NCBI GenBank assembly: GCA_036159995.1
Contig: JAYYEI010000060.1
Location: forward strand, 124,001 to 188,000
From: UBA8752 sp036159995
GTDB lineage: Bacteria; Bacteroidota; Bacteroidia; Flavobacteriales_D; Sanyastnellaceae
Reading direction: 5' to 3'
DNA: 64,000 nucleotides
Shown: piece after piece, positions 16,540-25,807 of the stretch
How the letters are laid out: each line of letters starts with the position of its first letter
How positions within the stretch are numbered: position 1 is the first letter of the stretch
Position numbers and translations under genes: made by a program
Notes under the pieces: generated by a model
The model's database searches: none
Told to the model about the DNA's origin: nothing
Seen by the model: the letters and a program-made list of their open reading frames with translations, nothing else

Positions 16540-19050
16540 ATGGACATGCCCAACAGTCTCCGAACCCCTCTCCTTTTCGCCCTGCTTTCCCTGTCTCCGC
16601 TGGCCTCCCAGGCCCAATGGTACGCCGTACCGCCCAAGGCGGAAGGCGCGGACTGGCGTGTGGGGGACCCCACGGCCGACCAGGACCGGGAGCGCGTTCC
16701 GGAGGCCCGTGCCGTGGCCTATGACCATGATGACCTCATCGCCATCCTCGAAGCGGCGCCCCGCGAATGGGACGAGGCGACCCGCACGGGATCGAGCCTG
16801 GCCAACTCCAGTTGCATCCTGACGCTGCCCATGCCCACCCCGTCGGCCCTGCCAGGTTGGGAACCGATGGCCTTCCGTGTGGTCCGCTCGGACATCCTTC
16901 ATCCCGACCTCGCCGCCCGGTATCCCGGCATTTCCAGCTTTCTCATCCAATCCGAACGGGACGCTCTTCTCTTCGGCCGCATTGACCTCGGCGATCAAGG
17001 CTTCCATGGCATCGTGCACACGGAAGGCGGTACGGTCTATCTCGACCCGTGGAACCCCGCAGACACCGAACAGTTGATGGTCTACACCCGTGCGGAATTC
17101 ATGACGAGCACGAGCAAGCGCCGCGAGGGGTGCGACGTGCGCACCATGGGCATCGGCAAGAGCGGAGACGTGGACGGCGGACTCGGACTCGATGACGGGC
17201 GCATTGCCCAGCGCATTGGCCCTCCCTACGGCCAGACCCGCCGGGACTACATGCTCGCCCTGGCCTGTACGGGGGAGTACGGCCAGTTCCATGGAGGCAC
17301 CGTCTCCAGTGTGCTCTCGGCGATGAACACCACCATCAACCGCATCAACAGCATCACCGAGCCCGAGCTCGCCGTCCGGCTCTATCTGGTCGCGGACAAT
17401 GACGAGCTCATTTTCCTGAACGGATCCACGGACCCCTACTCCAACAACAACACGAGCGCCATGCTCGGGGAGAACCAGACCACGATCAACTCCATCATCG
17501 GCTCCAGCAACTACGACATCGGGCATGTCTTCTCCACGGGAGGCGGTGGCGTGGCCTACCTCTCCTCCGTCTGCACGAGCTTCAAGGCCGGCGGCGTCAG
17601 CGGCTTGCCCGCCCCGATCGGGGACCCCTTCGATGTGGACTATGTAGGCCACGAGATGGGCCACCAGTTCGGCTGCAATCACACCTTCAACAACTCCTGC
17701 AGCGGCAACCGCTCTTCCGCCGACGCCTACGAGCCTGGCAGCGGTTCCACCATCATGAGCTACAGCGGGATCTGTGCTCCCAACCTGCAGAACCTCTCGG
17801 ACGATGTCTATCACGTCCACAGCCAGATCGAAGCCTCGGACTACCTCCACAGTGGATTCGGCAACACCTGCGCCACCCAGGTCAGCAGCGGCAATTCCGC
17901 CCCGTCGGTCACGGTCGGCGCCTCGGCCTTCTCGATTCCCGCCTCGACCCCCTTCGAACTTTATGCGACGGCCAGCGACGTCAATCCGGGACAGTCCCTG
18001 ACCTACAGCTGGGAACAATACAACCTCGGTCCGGCCACCTCCTCAGGCGACAACAACCTGAACAACCCCTCAGGCAATGCGCCCTGCATCCGCTCCTTTG
18101 CTCCCGTGAGCTCCCCCACCCGGGTGGTGCCCAAGGTCGAAAGCCTCGTCGCCAACCAGACCTCCTTTGGAGAGCACCTCCCGGATTACGATCGCACCCT
18201 CACCTTCAAGTGCACCGTGCGGGACAACAATCCTGGATGCGGCGGTGTCGCGGTCGCCACCAAGACATTCTATGTGGACGAGACGACCGGCCCCTTCCTG
18301 GTCAGCTACCCCAACACGTCCATTACCCGGCCGGGCAACTCCGACCTCACCATCCTCTGGGATGTGGCCGGCACGGACGGCGGAGACGTGAACTGCGCCA
18401 ACGTCGACATCTTCTGCAGTGTGGACGGCGGGTACACCTGGCCCTACCAGCTGGCCGAGGCCGTGCCGAATGACGGCTCCCACGTGGTCGTCCTGCCGCC
18501 GGTCACCACCACACAGGCCCGCATCAAGGTCCGCGGCGACAACAACATCTTCTTCGACATCAGCAACAGCAACTTCACACTCAACGCGGTCCAGGGCTGC
18601 ACGGACCCCAACGCCTGCAACTACATGGAGATCGCCTCCGTCGACGACGGAAGCTGCGTCGACCCGCTCACGCTCTATGCCGACGCGGACGGAGATGGCT
18701 ACGGAAACTCCGCCGTGACCGCCACCGGATGCGAGAACGATCTCATCGGATACGTCACAAACGCAACCGATTGCGATGATACCCGTAATGACGTCTACCC
18801 GGGCGCACCGGGGACGCAGGATGGCGTCGACAACGACTGCAGCGGAGGCCCCCTCGACCCCGAGGAGGAAGCCCAATGCCCTGAGGACCTCGACAACGAT
18901 GGACTCGTGAACGTGAATGACATCCTCCTGCTCCTCGGCGAGTTCGGATGCACCACGGATTGTACGTTCGATTTGAACGGCGTTCCCGGTGTGGACGTGG
19001 CGGACTTTTTGCTCCTACTCGGGGCCTACGGTCTGCCCTGTTCGAATTGA
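16540..19050 (+). CDS. Secreted metzincin-type zinc metalloprotease with Cys-repeat, MopE-like and dockerin-like C-terminus (836 aa)
   Basis: Signal peptide (residues ~8-25, ending ASQAQ). The catalytic domain has HEMGHQFGCNH (residues 371-381), the HExxHxxGxxH zinc site, followed by a Met-turn in TIMSYSG. It is therefore a metzincin, closest to the reprolysin-like proteases common in T9SS bacteria. After a beta-sandwich region comes one CTDPNACNYxxxxxxDDGSC repeat, a MopE-like DADGDGYGN...CDD...YPGAPG...DNDCSG segment, and two EF-hand-like dockerin repeats (DLDNDGLVNVNDILLLLGEF and DLNGVPGVDVADFLLLLGAY). No standard T9SS sorting domain is seen. A second ATG at 16546 is an equally good start. 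It is 33 bp ahead of the next secreted protein and probably co-transcribed. Confidence 0.88.
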   Translation: MDMPNSLRTPLLFALLSLSPLASQAQWYAVPPKAEGADWRVGDPTADQDRERVPEARAVAYDHDDLIAILEAAPREWDEATRTGSSLANSSCILTLPMPTPSALPGWEPMAFRVVRSDILHPDLAARYPGISSFLIQSERDALLFGRIDLGDQGFHGIVHTEGGTVYLDPWNPADTEQLMVYTRAEFMTSTSKRREGCDVRTMGIGKSGDVDGGLGLDDGRIAQRIGPPYGQTRRDYMLALACTGEYGQFHGGTVSSVLSAMNTTINRINSITEPELAVRLYLVADNDELIFLNGSTDPYSNNNTSAMLGENQTTINSIIGSSNYDIGHVFSTGGGGVAYLSSVCTSFKAGGVSGLPAPIGDPFDVDYVGHEMGHQFGCNHTFNNSCSGNRSSADAYEPGSGSTIMSYSGICAPNLQNLSDDVYHVHSQIEASDYLHSGFGNTCATQVSSGNSAPSVTVGASAFSIPASTPFELYATASDVNPGQSLTYSWEQYNLGPATSSGDNNLNNPSGNAPCIRSFAPVSSPTRVVPKVESLVANQTSFGEHLPDYDRTLTFKCTVRDNNPGCGGVAVATKTFYVDETTGPFLVSYPNTSITRPGNSDLTILWDVAGTDGGDVNCANVDIFCSVDGGYTWPYQLAEAVPNDGSHVVVLPPVTTTQARIKVRGDNNIFFDISNSNFTLNAVQGCTDPNACNYMEIASVDDGSCVDPLTLYADADGDGYGNSAVTATGCENDLIGYVTNATDCDDTRNDVYPGAPGTQDGVDNDCSGGPLDPEEEAQCPEDLDNDGLVNVNDILLLLGEFGCTTDCTFDLNGVPGVDVADFLLLLGAYGLPCSN

Positions 19051-19083
19051 CCTCCCCTTCCAGGGGACCAACTGGATTGAAAC

Positions 19084-22000
19084 ATGCCCCTCGCCCAACC
19101 AGGCGCATTGCTTCCCACCCCGATCAGGACCCTCGCGGTCCTGATTCTGCTTTCCTGCTCCGCGGGAATGGCGGGACAGGACGCCGTGCACTGGAGTGGC
19201 CTCATGCGCAATCCGGAGGTTCCGATTGACTCCGTGCGACAGGCCTTTGAGGCATGGGCTGAGCAAGGCAACGTCGAGCGGGGCAAGGGGATGAAGCCCT
19301 TCCAGCGCTGGCTGTCTTTCATGGCTCCCCGCGTGGACGCTGATGGCCTGCGTCCGCCCAATGGCCGCACCCTCCGCGCCCTGGAGGAAGCCCGCGTGGA
19401 TGCCCTGTCCGAATCCGCTGCCCGTACCCTGAACGACCCCGAATGGCAATACGAGGGACCGATTGGCCCCACCGGTCTCGGCGGCAGTGGCCGCCTGAAC
19501 CGGGTCGTGCCCCGTCCGGGTGTCCCGGATGAATGGTGGGCTTGTGCCCCTGCCGGAGGACTGTGGCGCACCGTAGATGGGGGGAGCACCTGGTCAGCCA
19601 TGGGCAATGGCCAATTGACGTCCATCGGCGTCACCGACATCGCATTCCACCCCACCGACCCTGGCCGCCTCTGGATTGCCACGGGAGATGGTGACTTCGG
19701 AGACACTCGGTCCATCGGGGTCTGGACCTCTGAAGATGGCGGCGAGAGCTGGAGTCCCACTGCTCTGGACTGGGCGCCATACATGGGCCGAACCCAAACT
19801 CGCATGCTGGTGCACCCCGACCAACCCGACACCCTGTGGACCGCATCGAGTCTCGGCGTATACCGCAGCCTCAACGGCGGGGCGAGCTGGACAAGGACCT
19901 TGACGGGAGACATCGCCAGCCTGGAATTCGACCCGTCCGACCCGAATCATCTGTTGGCGGGATCATTCGGCAATGTCATCGCCGAGAGTCATGATGCCGG
20001 CGGCTCGTGGAGCACCCAGTATCTCGACGGCAACTCCTATGGACTGAGCCGAATTGCAGTGGCCTTCAGCCCGTCCGATCCAAGCGTGGTCTACGCCATG
20101 GCCGGTAAGGTCAGCAACCAGGGATTCGCCGGAATCTGGCGCAGCTTGGACGGTGGAGGCACCTGGGATGCCCAAGCGCTGGACGGCGTCGCCCCGAATC
20201 TGCTCGGCTGGACGGTCGACGGCGCCGACGCCGGAGGCCAGGCCTGGTATGACCTCTGCCTCGCCGTGGACCCCACCAATTCCGACAAGCTGTACGCCGG
20301 CGGTGTCAACCTCTGGACCTCCTCCGATGCCGGGGTGACCTGGTCCTGCGCGGGTCACTGGTATGCTGGAGGCCAGCGGCCCTACCTCCACGCGGACCAG
20401 CACGGCATGGCCTTCCTGGACGATGGTCGACTCGTCATCGGCAACGATGGTGGCGCCTTCACCTACGACCCGGCAAACGATGAGGCGGAGGACCACAGTG
20501 CCGGACTCGCCATTGCCCAAGCCTACCGAATCGATTTGGATCCCCTCGCCATGGACCGCTTCATCGCAGGCACCCAGGACAACGGCACCTTCCTCAAACA
20601 CGACGGCCAATGGGAACATGTCCTTGGCGGCGATGGATTTGCCTGCGCTTTCCACGGCGAGGTCGAAGATGTCGTCTACGCCTCCCTCTATTACGGACAG
20701 ATTTTCCGGTCGGATGATGGCGGCAATGCCTTTGTCGAGATTGCGGGCAATGCCGGAGGTGGCGTCGATTCACAGGGCGCCTGGCTGACCCCCTGGGCCG
20801 TGAGCCGGTTCAACCCCGACTGGGTCTACGTCGCCAAGGACCGCGTCTATCGCTCAACGAATCGTGGAGCGGACTGGACGACGCTTGGTGACATCCCCAA
20901 TGGAGAAGCCACCGCCTTGGCCCTGTGTCCGAGTGATGTCTCGCGGATTTACGTGGCCAAAGAGTTCCGCCTGTATCGATCCACTGACGGACAAACTTTC
21001 GACCTGCTTGACACGCCCAATGGATTTTCCTGGATCCAGGACATCGAGGTCGATGTCGCCGATGCCGATCACCTGTGGATTACGCTATCCAACTACAACA
21101 ACGATGTCAAGGTCCTCGAAAGCACCGATGGAGGGGAAACTTGGTCCAACCTGTCCGACGGGCTTCCCGAAGCCCCCGTGAATTGCATCGCTCCCGATGT
21201 GGCCGGATCCGGTCTGCATTACGTCGGTACGGATGTCGGGGTCTACCGGCTGGATCCCGCCTCGGGAAGCGAATGGGAGCGCCTTTCCGAAGGATTGCCC
21301 AATGTCGTCGTGTCCGACCTCGTCGTCCATGCGCCGTCCGGCCGCCTCGCCGCTGCCACCTATGGGCGGGGCATCTACACGCTGGAACTGCCCGACCCCC
21401 CGACGGTCGATGCCGCCCTCGGCCGAATCTTCTCCCCAAGGGGGTCGACCTGTGACGCCGAATCCCACCCGGTCCTCCCGGTCATCAACCTCGGTACGCA
21501 ACCCATCCAGCAGCTTCAGATCCAATACGGCCACTTCGGCGGGGCCTCGGCCGACACGGTCTGGAATGGCTGGATCGAACCAGGAGACAGCCTCCACCTC
21601 CAGCTCGCCCCCCTCCCCATCCCGTCAGGCTGGTCCCAGTTCACCGCGATCCTCACCGGGGTCAATGGTGCCATCGATGAACGGGCGGCCAACAACACCC
21701 GCTCGGTGGAAGTGCACCGCATGGACAATGGCACCCCGTTGATCCTGGCGTTCGAATCGGACTGTTTCGCCTCCCAGCACGGGTGGGTGCTGCGCGATGC
21801 CCTCGGCCGGGTCCTGCACCGATCCGGGTGGGTCGCCCCGCAGACCCTGACGGTCGACACCCTCTGCGTCCCGAATGCCTGTCTGACCCTGGAAATTCAC
21901 CGGGACCAACTCAGCGGGTACGAGCCGCTCATGGCCGATTGCGCCACCCCCTTGGCCTTCAGCCTCTCCATTCCGGGAGCGGACGACCCATTCCTGGTCT

Positions 22001-23205
22001 CTCCGGAGGCCGGTGTGGTGGGGACCTACACCCTGTGCATGGACAACTTGACGTCCGGCGGATGTCAAGATTCCTATGCCTCCAACTACGACGCCAACGC
22101 CCTCTTCGACGACGGCACCTGCGAGCCCACCTGCTATCCTCTGACCATTTCCATGGCGCCCGGGTGCAATGCGCCCGAGGTCAGCTGGAGCTTGGCGCCC
22201 GATGGACTCGCCATTTCAGCGGGTGCGATTGGTCCGGATCCCCAGTCGTGGACCCTCTGCCTCGACGAAGGGTGCCGGGACTTCCAAATCCAGGATGCCA
22301 ACGCCGATGGCTGGGCGGAATGCCCGGACGGGGCCACCTTCTGGACCTTGCTCATCGGGAGCGACACCCTCGTCCACGAGGTGAATCCGCAGTTCAGCAG
22401 TGTCCTCACCGAGGAAATCTGCCTGCCCCCGGTCTCCCATCCCGGATGTCGGGAGCCCCAAGCCTGCAACTTCGATCCGGCTGCTGATGGCCCCGGATTC
22501 TGCGATTACTCCTGTTTCGGATGCACCGACCCCGGCGCGTGCAACTACGACCTAGATGCCACCCTCGACGACGGCACCTGCCTCCAGGCCACGGGATGCA
22601 CCCATCCGGCCGCCTGCAACTTCGACCTCTTTGCCCTGTGCGATGACGGGACGTGCTTCTTTGCCGAGGAAGGCCTCGACTGCGCCGGCGACTGCCTCAG
22701 TGGCGATGCCGACGGCGACGGGATTTGCGACGGCGATGAATTCGCCGGCTGCACCCATCCGGATGCCTGCAACTTCACAGCCGGCGCCACGGAGGACGAT
22801 GGAAGCTGCTTCTTCCCCATCCTGGCTTGGCCCGATGCGGATGGCGATGGCTTTGGCGACGCCGATGTAGGCACGGGACAGTCCTTCTGTGGGGTGCCCC
22901 CTCCCGGATGGGTCACCAACACCGGCGATTGCAACGACGGCAGTGCCAGTTACTACCCCGGTGCACCGCTCGCCCCGCTCGGTGGCGATGTGAACTGTGA
23001 CGGCTTCGTGTCCGGCAGCGAATTGGCTCCCTGCGCGAGCGACCTCAACGGTGATGGTCTGACCGCGATTGAAGACCTGCTCGGCCTGCTCAGCGAATTC
23101 GGCTGCACGGTAGACTGCTCGCAGGATGTGGATGGCAATGGGGCCGTGACCAGCGCCGACCTGTTGATCCTTCTGGCCGGCTTCGGCACGGTTTGCACTC
23201 CTTGA
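19084..23205 (+). CDS. Secreted BNR/sortilin-like beta-propeller protein with CARDB-like, Cys-repeat and dockerin-like C-terminus (1373 aa)
   Basis: Signal peptide (residues ~14-31). Residues ~115-770 carry about ten Asp-box/BNR motifs (WRTVDGGSTW, WTSEDGGESW, WRSLDGGGTW, ESTDGGETW), typical of a sortilin/Vps10-like or exo-alpha-sialidase-like propeller; I see no catalytic set that would make it a glycosidase. A CARDB-like segment follows (PVLPVINLGTQPIQQLQI), then several CTDPxACNY-type Cys repeats, a MopE-like WPDADGDGFGD...YYPGAPL segment, and a C-terminal pair of dockerin-like EF-hands (DLNGDGLTAIEDLLGLLSEF and DVDGNGAVTSADLLILLAGF). The architecture of the tail matches the preceding protease. 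Likely surface or secreted adhesion/processing protein; substrate unknown. Confidence 0.85.
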   Translation: MPLAQPGALLPTPIRTLAVLILLSCSAGMAGQDAVHWSGLMRNPEVPIDSVRQAFEAWAEQGNVERGKGMKPFQRWLSFMAPRVDADGLRPPNGRTLRALEEARVDALSESAARTLNDPEWQYEGPIGPTGLGGSGRLNRVVPRPGVPDEWWACAPAGGLWRTVDGGSTWSAMGNGQLTSIGVTDIAFHPTDPGRLWIATGDGDFGDTRSIGVWTSEDGGESWSPTALDWAPYMGRTQTRMLVHPDQPDTLWTASSLGVYRSLNGGASWTRTLTGDIASLEFDPSDPNHLLAGSFGNVIAESHDAGGSWSTQYLDGNSYGLSRIAVAFSPSDPSVVYAMAGKVSNQGFAGIWRSLDGGGTWDAQALDGVAPNLLGWTVDGADAGGQAWYDLCLAVDPTNSDKLYAGGVNLWTSSDAGVTWSCAGHWYAGGQRPYLHADQHGMAFLDDGRLVIGNDGGAFTYDPANDEAEDHSAGLAIAQAYRIDLDPLAMDRFIAGTQDNGTFLKHDGQWEHVLGGDGFACAFHGEVEDVVYASLYYGQIFRSDDGGNAFVEIAGNAGGGVDSQGAWLTPWAVSRFNPDWVYVAKDRVYRSTNRGADWTTLGDIPNGEATALALCPSDVSRIYVAKEFRLYRSTDGQTFDLLDTPNGFSWIQDIEVDVADADHLWITLSNYNNDVKVLESTDGGETWSNLSDGLPEAPVNCIAPDVAGSGLHYVGTDVGVYRLDPASGSEWERLSEGLPNVVVSDLVVHAPSGRLAAATYGRGIYTLELPDPPTVDAALGRIFSPRGSTCDAESHPVLPVINLGTQPIQQLQIQYGHFGGASADTVWNGWIEPGDSLHLQLAPLPIPSGWSQFTAILTGVNGAIDERAANNTRSVEVHRMDNGTPLILAFESDCFASQHGWVLRDALGRVLHRSGWVAPQTLTVDTLCVPNACLTLEIHRDQLSGYEPLMADCATPLAFSLSIPGADDPFLVSPEAGVVGTYTLCMDNLTSGGCQDSYASNYDANALFDDGTCEPTCYPLTISMAPGCNAPEVSWSLAPDGLAISAGAIGPDPQSWTLCLDEGCRDFQIQDANADGWAECPDGATFWTLLIGSDTLVHEVNPQFSSVLTEEICLPPVSHPGCREPQACNFDPAADGPGFCDYSCFGCTDPGACNYDLDATLDDGTCLQATGCTHPAACNFDLFALCDDGTCFFAEEGLDCAGDCLSGDADGDGICDGDEFAGCTHPDACNFTAGATEDDGSCFFPILAWPDADGDGFGDADVGTGQSFCGVPPPGWVTNTGDCNDGSASYYPGAPLAPLGGDVNCDGFVSGSELAPCASDLNGDGLTAIEDLLGLLSEFGCTVDCSQDVDGNGAVTSADLLILLAGFGTVCTP

Positions 23206-23242
23206 CGGTGGAGACGCGGGGATTTTGGCCGAATTTCGAGCC

Positions 23243-24700
23243 ATGTCCGAAGCCGTACGTCAATTGGAGCCCCGCACCCTCTGGGGCCGTTTCGCCGACC
23301 TGAATGAAATCCCCCGTGCGTCGGGAAAGGAAGAGGCCGTCTGCGCCTGGATTACCGGGCTCGCCCGTGAAGCCGGTCTCGAGGTGGAATCCGATCCCGT
23401 GGGCAACGTGCTTGTACGGAAGCCGGCAACCCCCGGCATGGAGAACCGCAAGACCGTCATCCTCCAGAGCCACGTGGACATGGTCCACCAGAAGAACAAC
23501 GACACCGACTTCGACTTCGACACCGAGGGCATCCGCATGGTTGTCGAAGGCGACTGGGTCAAGGCAGAAGGCACGACGCTCGGTGCGGACAATGGCCTCG
23601 GCGTGGCCACCATGCTCGCCGTGATGGAATCGACCGACTTGCCCCACCCTCCGCTCGAGTTCCTTTTCACCATCGACGAGGAGACCGGCATGACCGGCGC
23701 ACTCGAGCTCCAACAGGAGTGGCTCCGCGGCGACATCCTGCTCAACCTCGACACCGAGGATGACCGGGAAATCGGCATCGGTTGTGCCGGAGGCGTCGAC
23801 CTTTCCTTCCGCGGGACTTACGCGCCCATCGCGGGAACGGAGGACCACGGGGTCGTGGTGGAGGTCAAGGGCGGCAGCGGCGGCCATTCCGGAATGGACA
23901 TCCACAAGGGATTGGCCAACGCCAACAAGCTGTTGGTTCGGGTGCTCCAGGAAATGGGCGCCCGAGAGCCCCACACCGAGCTTGCCGCCCTCGATGGTGG
24001 AGGACTGCGCAACGCAATTCCCCGGGAGGCCAAGGCGACGCTGTCCTCCAGCTGCCGTGCGGCGGACTGGGCGGCGGATCTCGCCGAATTGACCGCCTCC
24101 ATCCAAGCGGAATACCGGACCACGGACCCCGACCTTGCCATCCATTTCCACGAGGTGGGCGCCCCGGACCAGGTGGTGCCGGAGGAGCAGGCCGCCTCGC
24201 TGCTGGCCGCCCTCGACGCCTGTCCGAACGGGATTGACCGGATGAGCCCGGACATCCCGGGCCTCGTGCAGACGTCGAACAACCTGGCCCGCATCCTCCT
24301 CGAGGACGGTCAGGTGGAAGCCCATTGCCTGACCCGCAGCTCGGTCGACTCCGAGAAGATGGACTTCGCGCGTCGCATCGAAGCCCCCTTCCGGATGGCG
24401 GGCCTGAACCCCAGCCGCGGGGGCGCCTACCCCGGCTGGACGCCCAACCCCGACAGTGCGGTCGTGCAGATGATGACCGAGCTCTACCGGGAATTGCACA
24501 ACGAGGAACCGCTGGTCCTCGCCTGCCACGCCGGCCTCGAGTGCGGCATCCTCGGCAGCCGCTACCCCGGTCTGGACATGGTCAGCTTCGGGCCGACCAT
24601 CCTCGGCGCCCACAGCCCCGACGAGCGGGCGTCGGTCTCGTCGACCGCCAAGTATTGGAACTGGTTCCAGGAAGCTTTGGCCCGCACCCCGCAGAACTGA
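23243..24700 (+). CDS. pepD: Aminoacyl-histidine dipeptidase PepD (M20C metallopeptidase, 485 aa)
   Basis: Hydrolyses Xaa-His dipeptides such as carnosine and some other dipeptides in the cytoplasm, with a two-zinc site. Metal ligands and catalytic residues follow the M20 pattern: QSHVDMV (His77, Asp79), GADNGLGVA (Asp116), DEETGMTGA (catalytic Glu pair ~146-147), and ACHAGLECG near the C-terminus. The length equals E. coli PepD. ATG 23243 was chosen over an in-frame TTG 18 bp upstream. The stop overlaps the surE ATG as TGATG, so the two are probably translated together. Confidence 0.93.
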   Translation: MSEAVRQLEPRTLWGRFADLNEIPRASGKEEAVCAWITGLAREAGLEVESDPVGNVLVRKPATPGMENRKTVILQSHVDMVHQKNNDTDFDFDTEGIRMVVEGDWVKAEGTTLGADNGLGVATMLAVMESTDLPHPPLEFLFTIDEETGMTGALELQQEWLRGDILLNLDTEDDREIGIGCAGGVDLSFRGTYAPIAGTEDHGVVVEVKGGSGGHSGMDIHKGLANANKLLVRVLQEMGAREPHTELAALDGGGLRNAIPREAKATLSSSCRAADWAADLAELTASIQAEYRTTDPDLAIHFHEVGAPDQVVPEEQAASLLAALDACPNGIDRMSPDIPGLVQTSNNLARILLEDGQVEAHCLTRSSVDSEKMDFARRIEAPFRMAGLNPSRGGAYPGWTPNPDSAVVQMMTELYRELHNEEPLVLACHAGLECGILGSRYPGLDMVSFGPTILGAHSPDERASVSSTAKYWNWFQEALARTPQN

Positions 24701-25506
24701 TGGCCGTTTCCGACTCCCAGGGCAAACGCCCCCGCATTGTCGTCACCAATGACGACGGCATCACGGCCAAAGGCATCCAGGGCCTTGCCGAGGCGATGAC
24801 CGAATTCGGCGACGTATACGTCGTCGCGCCGGACAGCCCGCAAAGCGGCATGGGCCACGCCGTCACCTTCAGCCGCATCCTGCGGCTCCACCCGTTCGAA
24901 TTCGGCCGCGGCATCACCGAAGCCCGCGCCTGCTCAGGCACTCCCGTGGATTGCGTCAAGCTCGCCGTGGCCGAGGTGTTCGGAGAGGACAACCTGCCCG
25001 ACCTCCTCGTGAGCGGCATCAACCACGGCAGCAACGCCTCCATCAACGTAATCTACTCCGGCACCATGTCCGCGGCTGTGGAGGGCGCCATGTGCGGCAT
25101 TCCCTCCATCGGTTTCTCCCTGCTCGACGAGCGGTGGGACGCCGACTTCACCGCCTCCATCGGCGTAGCCAAGACGATGGCCAAGGCCGTCCTCGACAAC
25201 GGATTGCCCCAGGGCACCTGCCTGAACGTCAACATCCCGAAAGTCAGCCCCGAGGAACTCCAGGGCATCCGCATCTGCCGTCAGGCCATGGGCCATTGGC
25301 GGGACACGTTTGACCAGCGGGAGACGCCCGGAGGCAGCCCCTACTACTGGATGCGGGGCGAATTCCACAACCCCGACAAGGGAGAGGACACCGACATCCA
25401 TGCCCTGAAACGCGGGTTCGCCAGCGTCGTTCCGGTGCAATTCGACCTCACCGCCCACCACACCATTGGCACCCTGAACGGGTGGAACCTGAACGATGCA
25501 GGCTGA
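24700..25506 (+). CDS. surE: 5'/3'-nucleotidase SurE (268 aa)
   Basis: Metal-dependent phosphatase that removes phosphate from nucleoside monophosphates and helps survival in stationary phase. Signature IVVTNDDGITAKGI holds the metal-binding Asp18-Asp19; VAPDSPQSGMGHAVT and VSGINHGSNASINVIYSGT hold the remaining ligands and fold contacts. The start is the ATG that overlaps the pepD stop. It is followed, with an 11-bp overlap, by a small membrane protein and then lpxB, an order often seen in Bacteroidota. Confidence 0.95.
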   Translation: MAVSDSQGKRPRIVVTNDDGITAKGIQGLAEAMTEFGDVYVVAPDSPQSGMGHAVTFSRILRLHPFEFGRGITEARACSGTPVDCVKLAVAEVFGEDNLPDLLVSGINHGSNASINVIYSGTMSAAVEGAMCGIPSIGFSLLDERWDADFTASIGVAKTMAKAVLDNGLPQGTCLNVNIPKVSPEELQGIRICRQAMGHWRDTFDQRETPGGSPYYWMRGEFHNPDKGEDTDIHALKRGFASVVPVQFDLTAHHTIGTLNGWNLNDAG

Positions 25507-25807
25507 CCGCCGGGATACCTTTGGAATCGGGGCGGCTGCCGGTTTGCTCTCCGCCCTCATCGGCTACCTCCTCCTCGGCCTCCTCTGGGGTGCGGCTCAG
25601 GGGGAATCCATCGGCTATTTCCATCGGGAGGTCTTCCTCGGAAGCCCCCTCTTCAAGGACCGCATCCTGAGCGTGTGCACCCTCGCCATCGTGCCGGCCT
25701 TCCACCTCGCCTACCGTCGGAAGTGGGATCGGTTCGCGAAAGGCACCCTGTTCGTGATGATTGCCCTGGTCATGGCCATCGTCTGGCTCCAAATGGAGGC
25801 TTCCTGA
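25496..25807 (+). CDS. Small membrane protein between surE and lpxB (103 aa, function unknown)
   Basis: Three predicted membrane segments: residues ~10-32 (IGAAAGLLSALIGYLLLGLL), ~58-73 and ~82-99 (GTLFVMIALVMAIVWLQ), with a short basic loop (YRRKWDRFAKG) between the last two. No catalytic motif. It overlaps surE by 11 bp, and its TGA overlaps the ATG of lpxB, so it is translated with them. The position suggests a partner in lipid A or envelope assembly, but there is no direct evidence. Confidence 0.8.
   Translation: MQADRRDTFGIGAAAGLLSALIGYLLLGLLWGAAQGESIGYFHREVFLGSPLFKDRILSVCTLAIVPAFHLAYRRKWDRFAKGTLFVMIALVMAIVWLQMEAS

Noticed and set aside
19084..23205. Sialidase activity for the BNR protein
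   Set aside because: Asp-box motifs alone mark a propeller; I see no Arg triad or catalytic Tyr/Glu pattern of sialidases.
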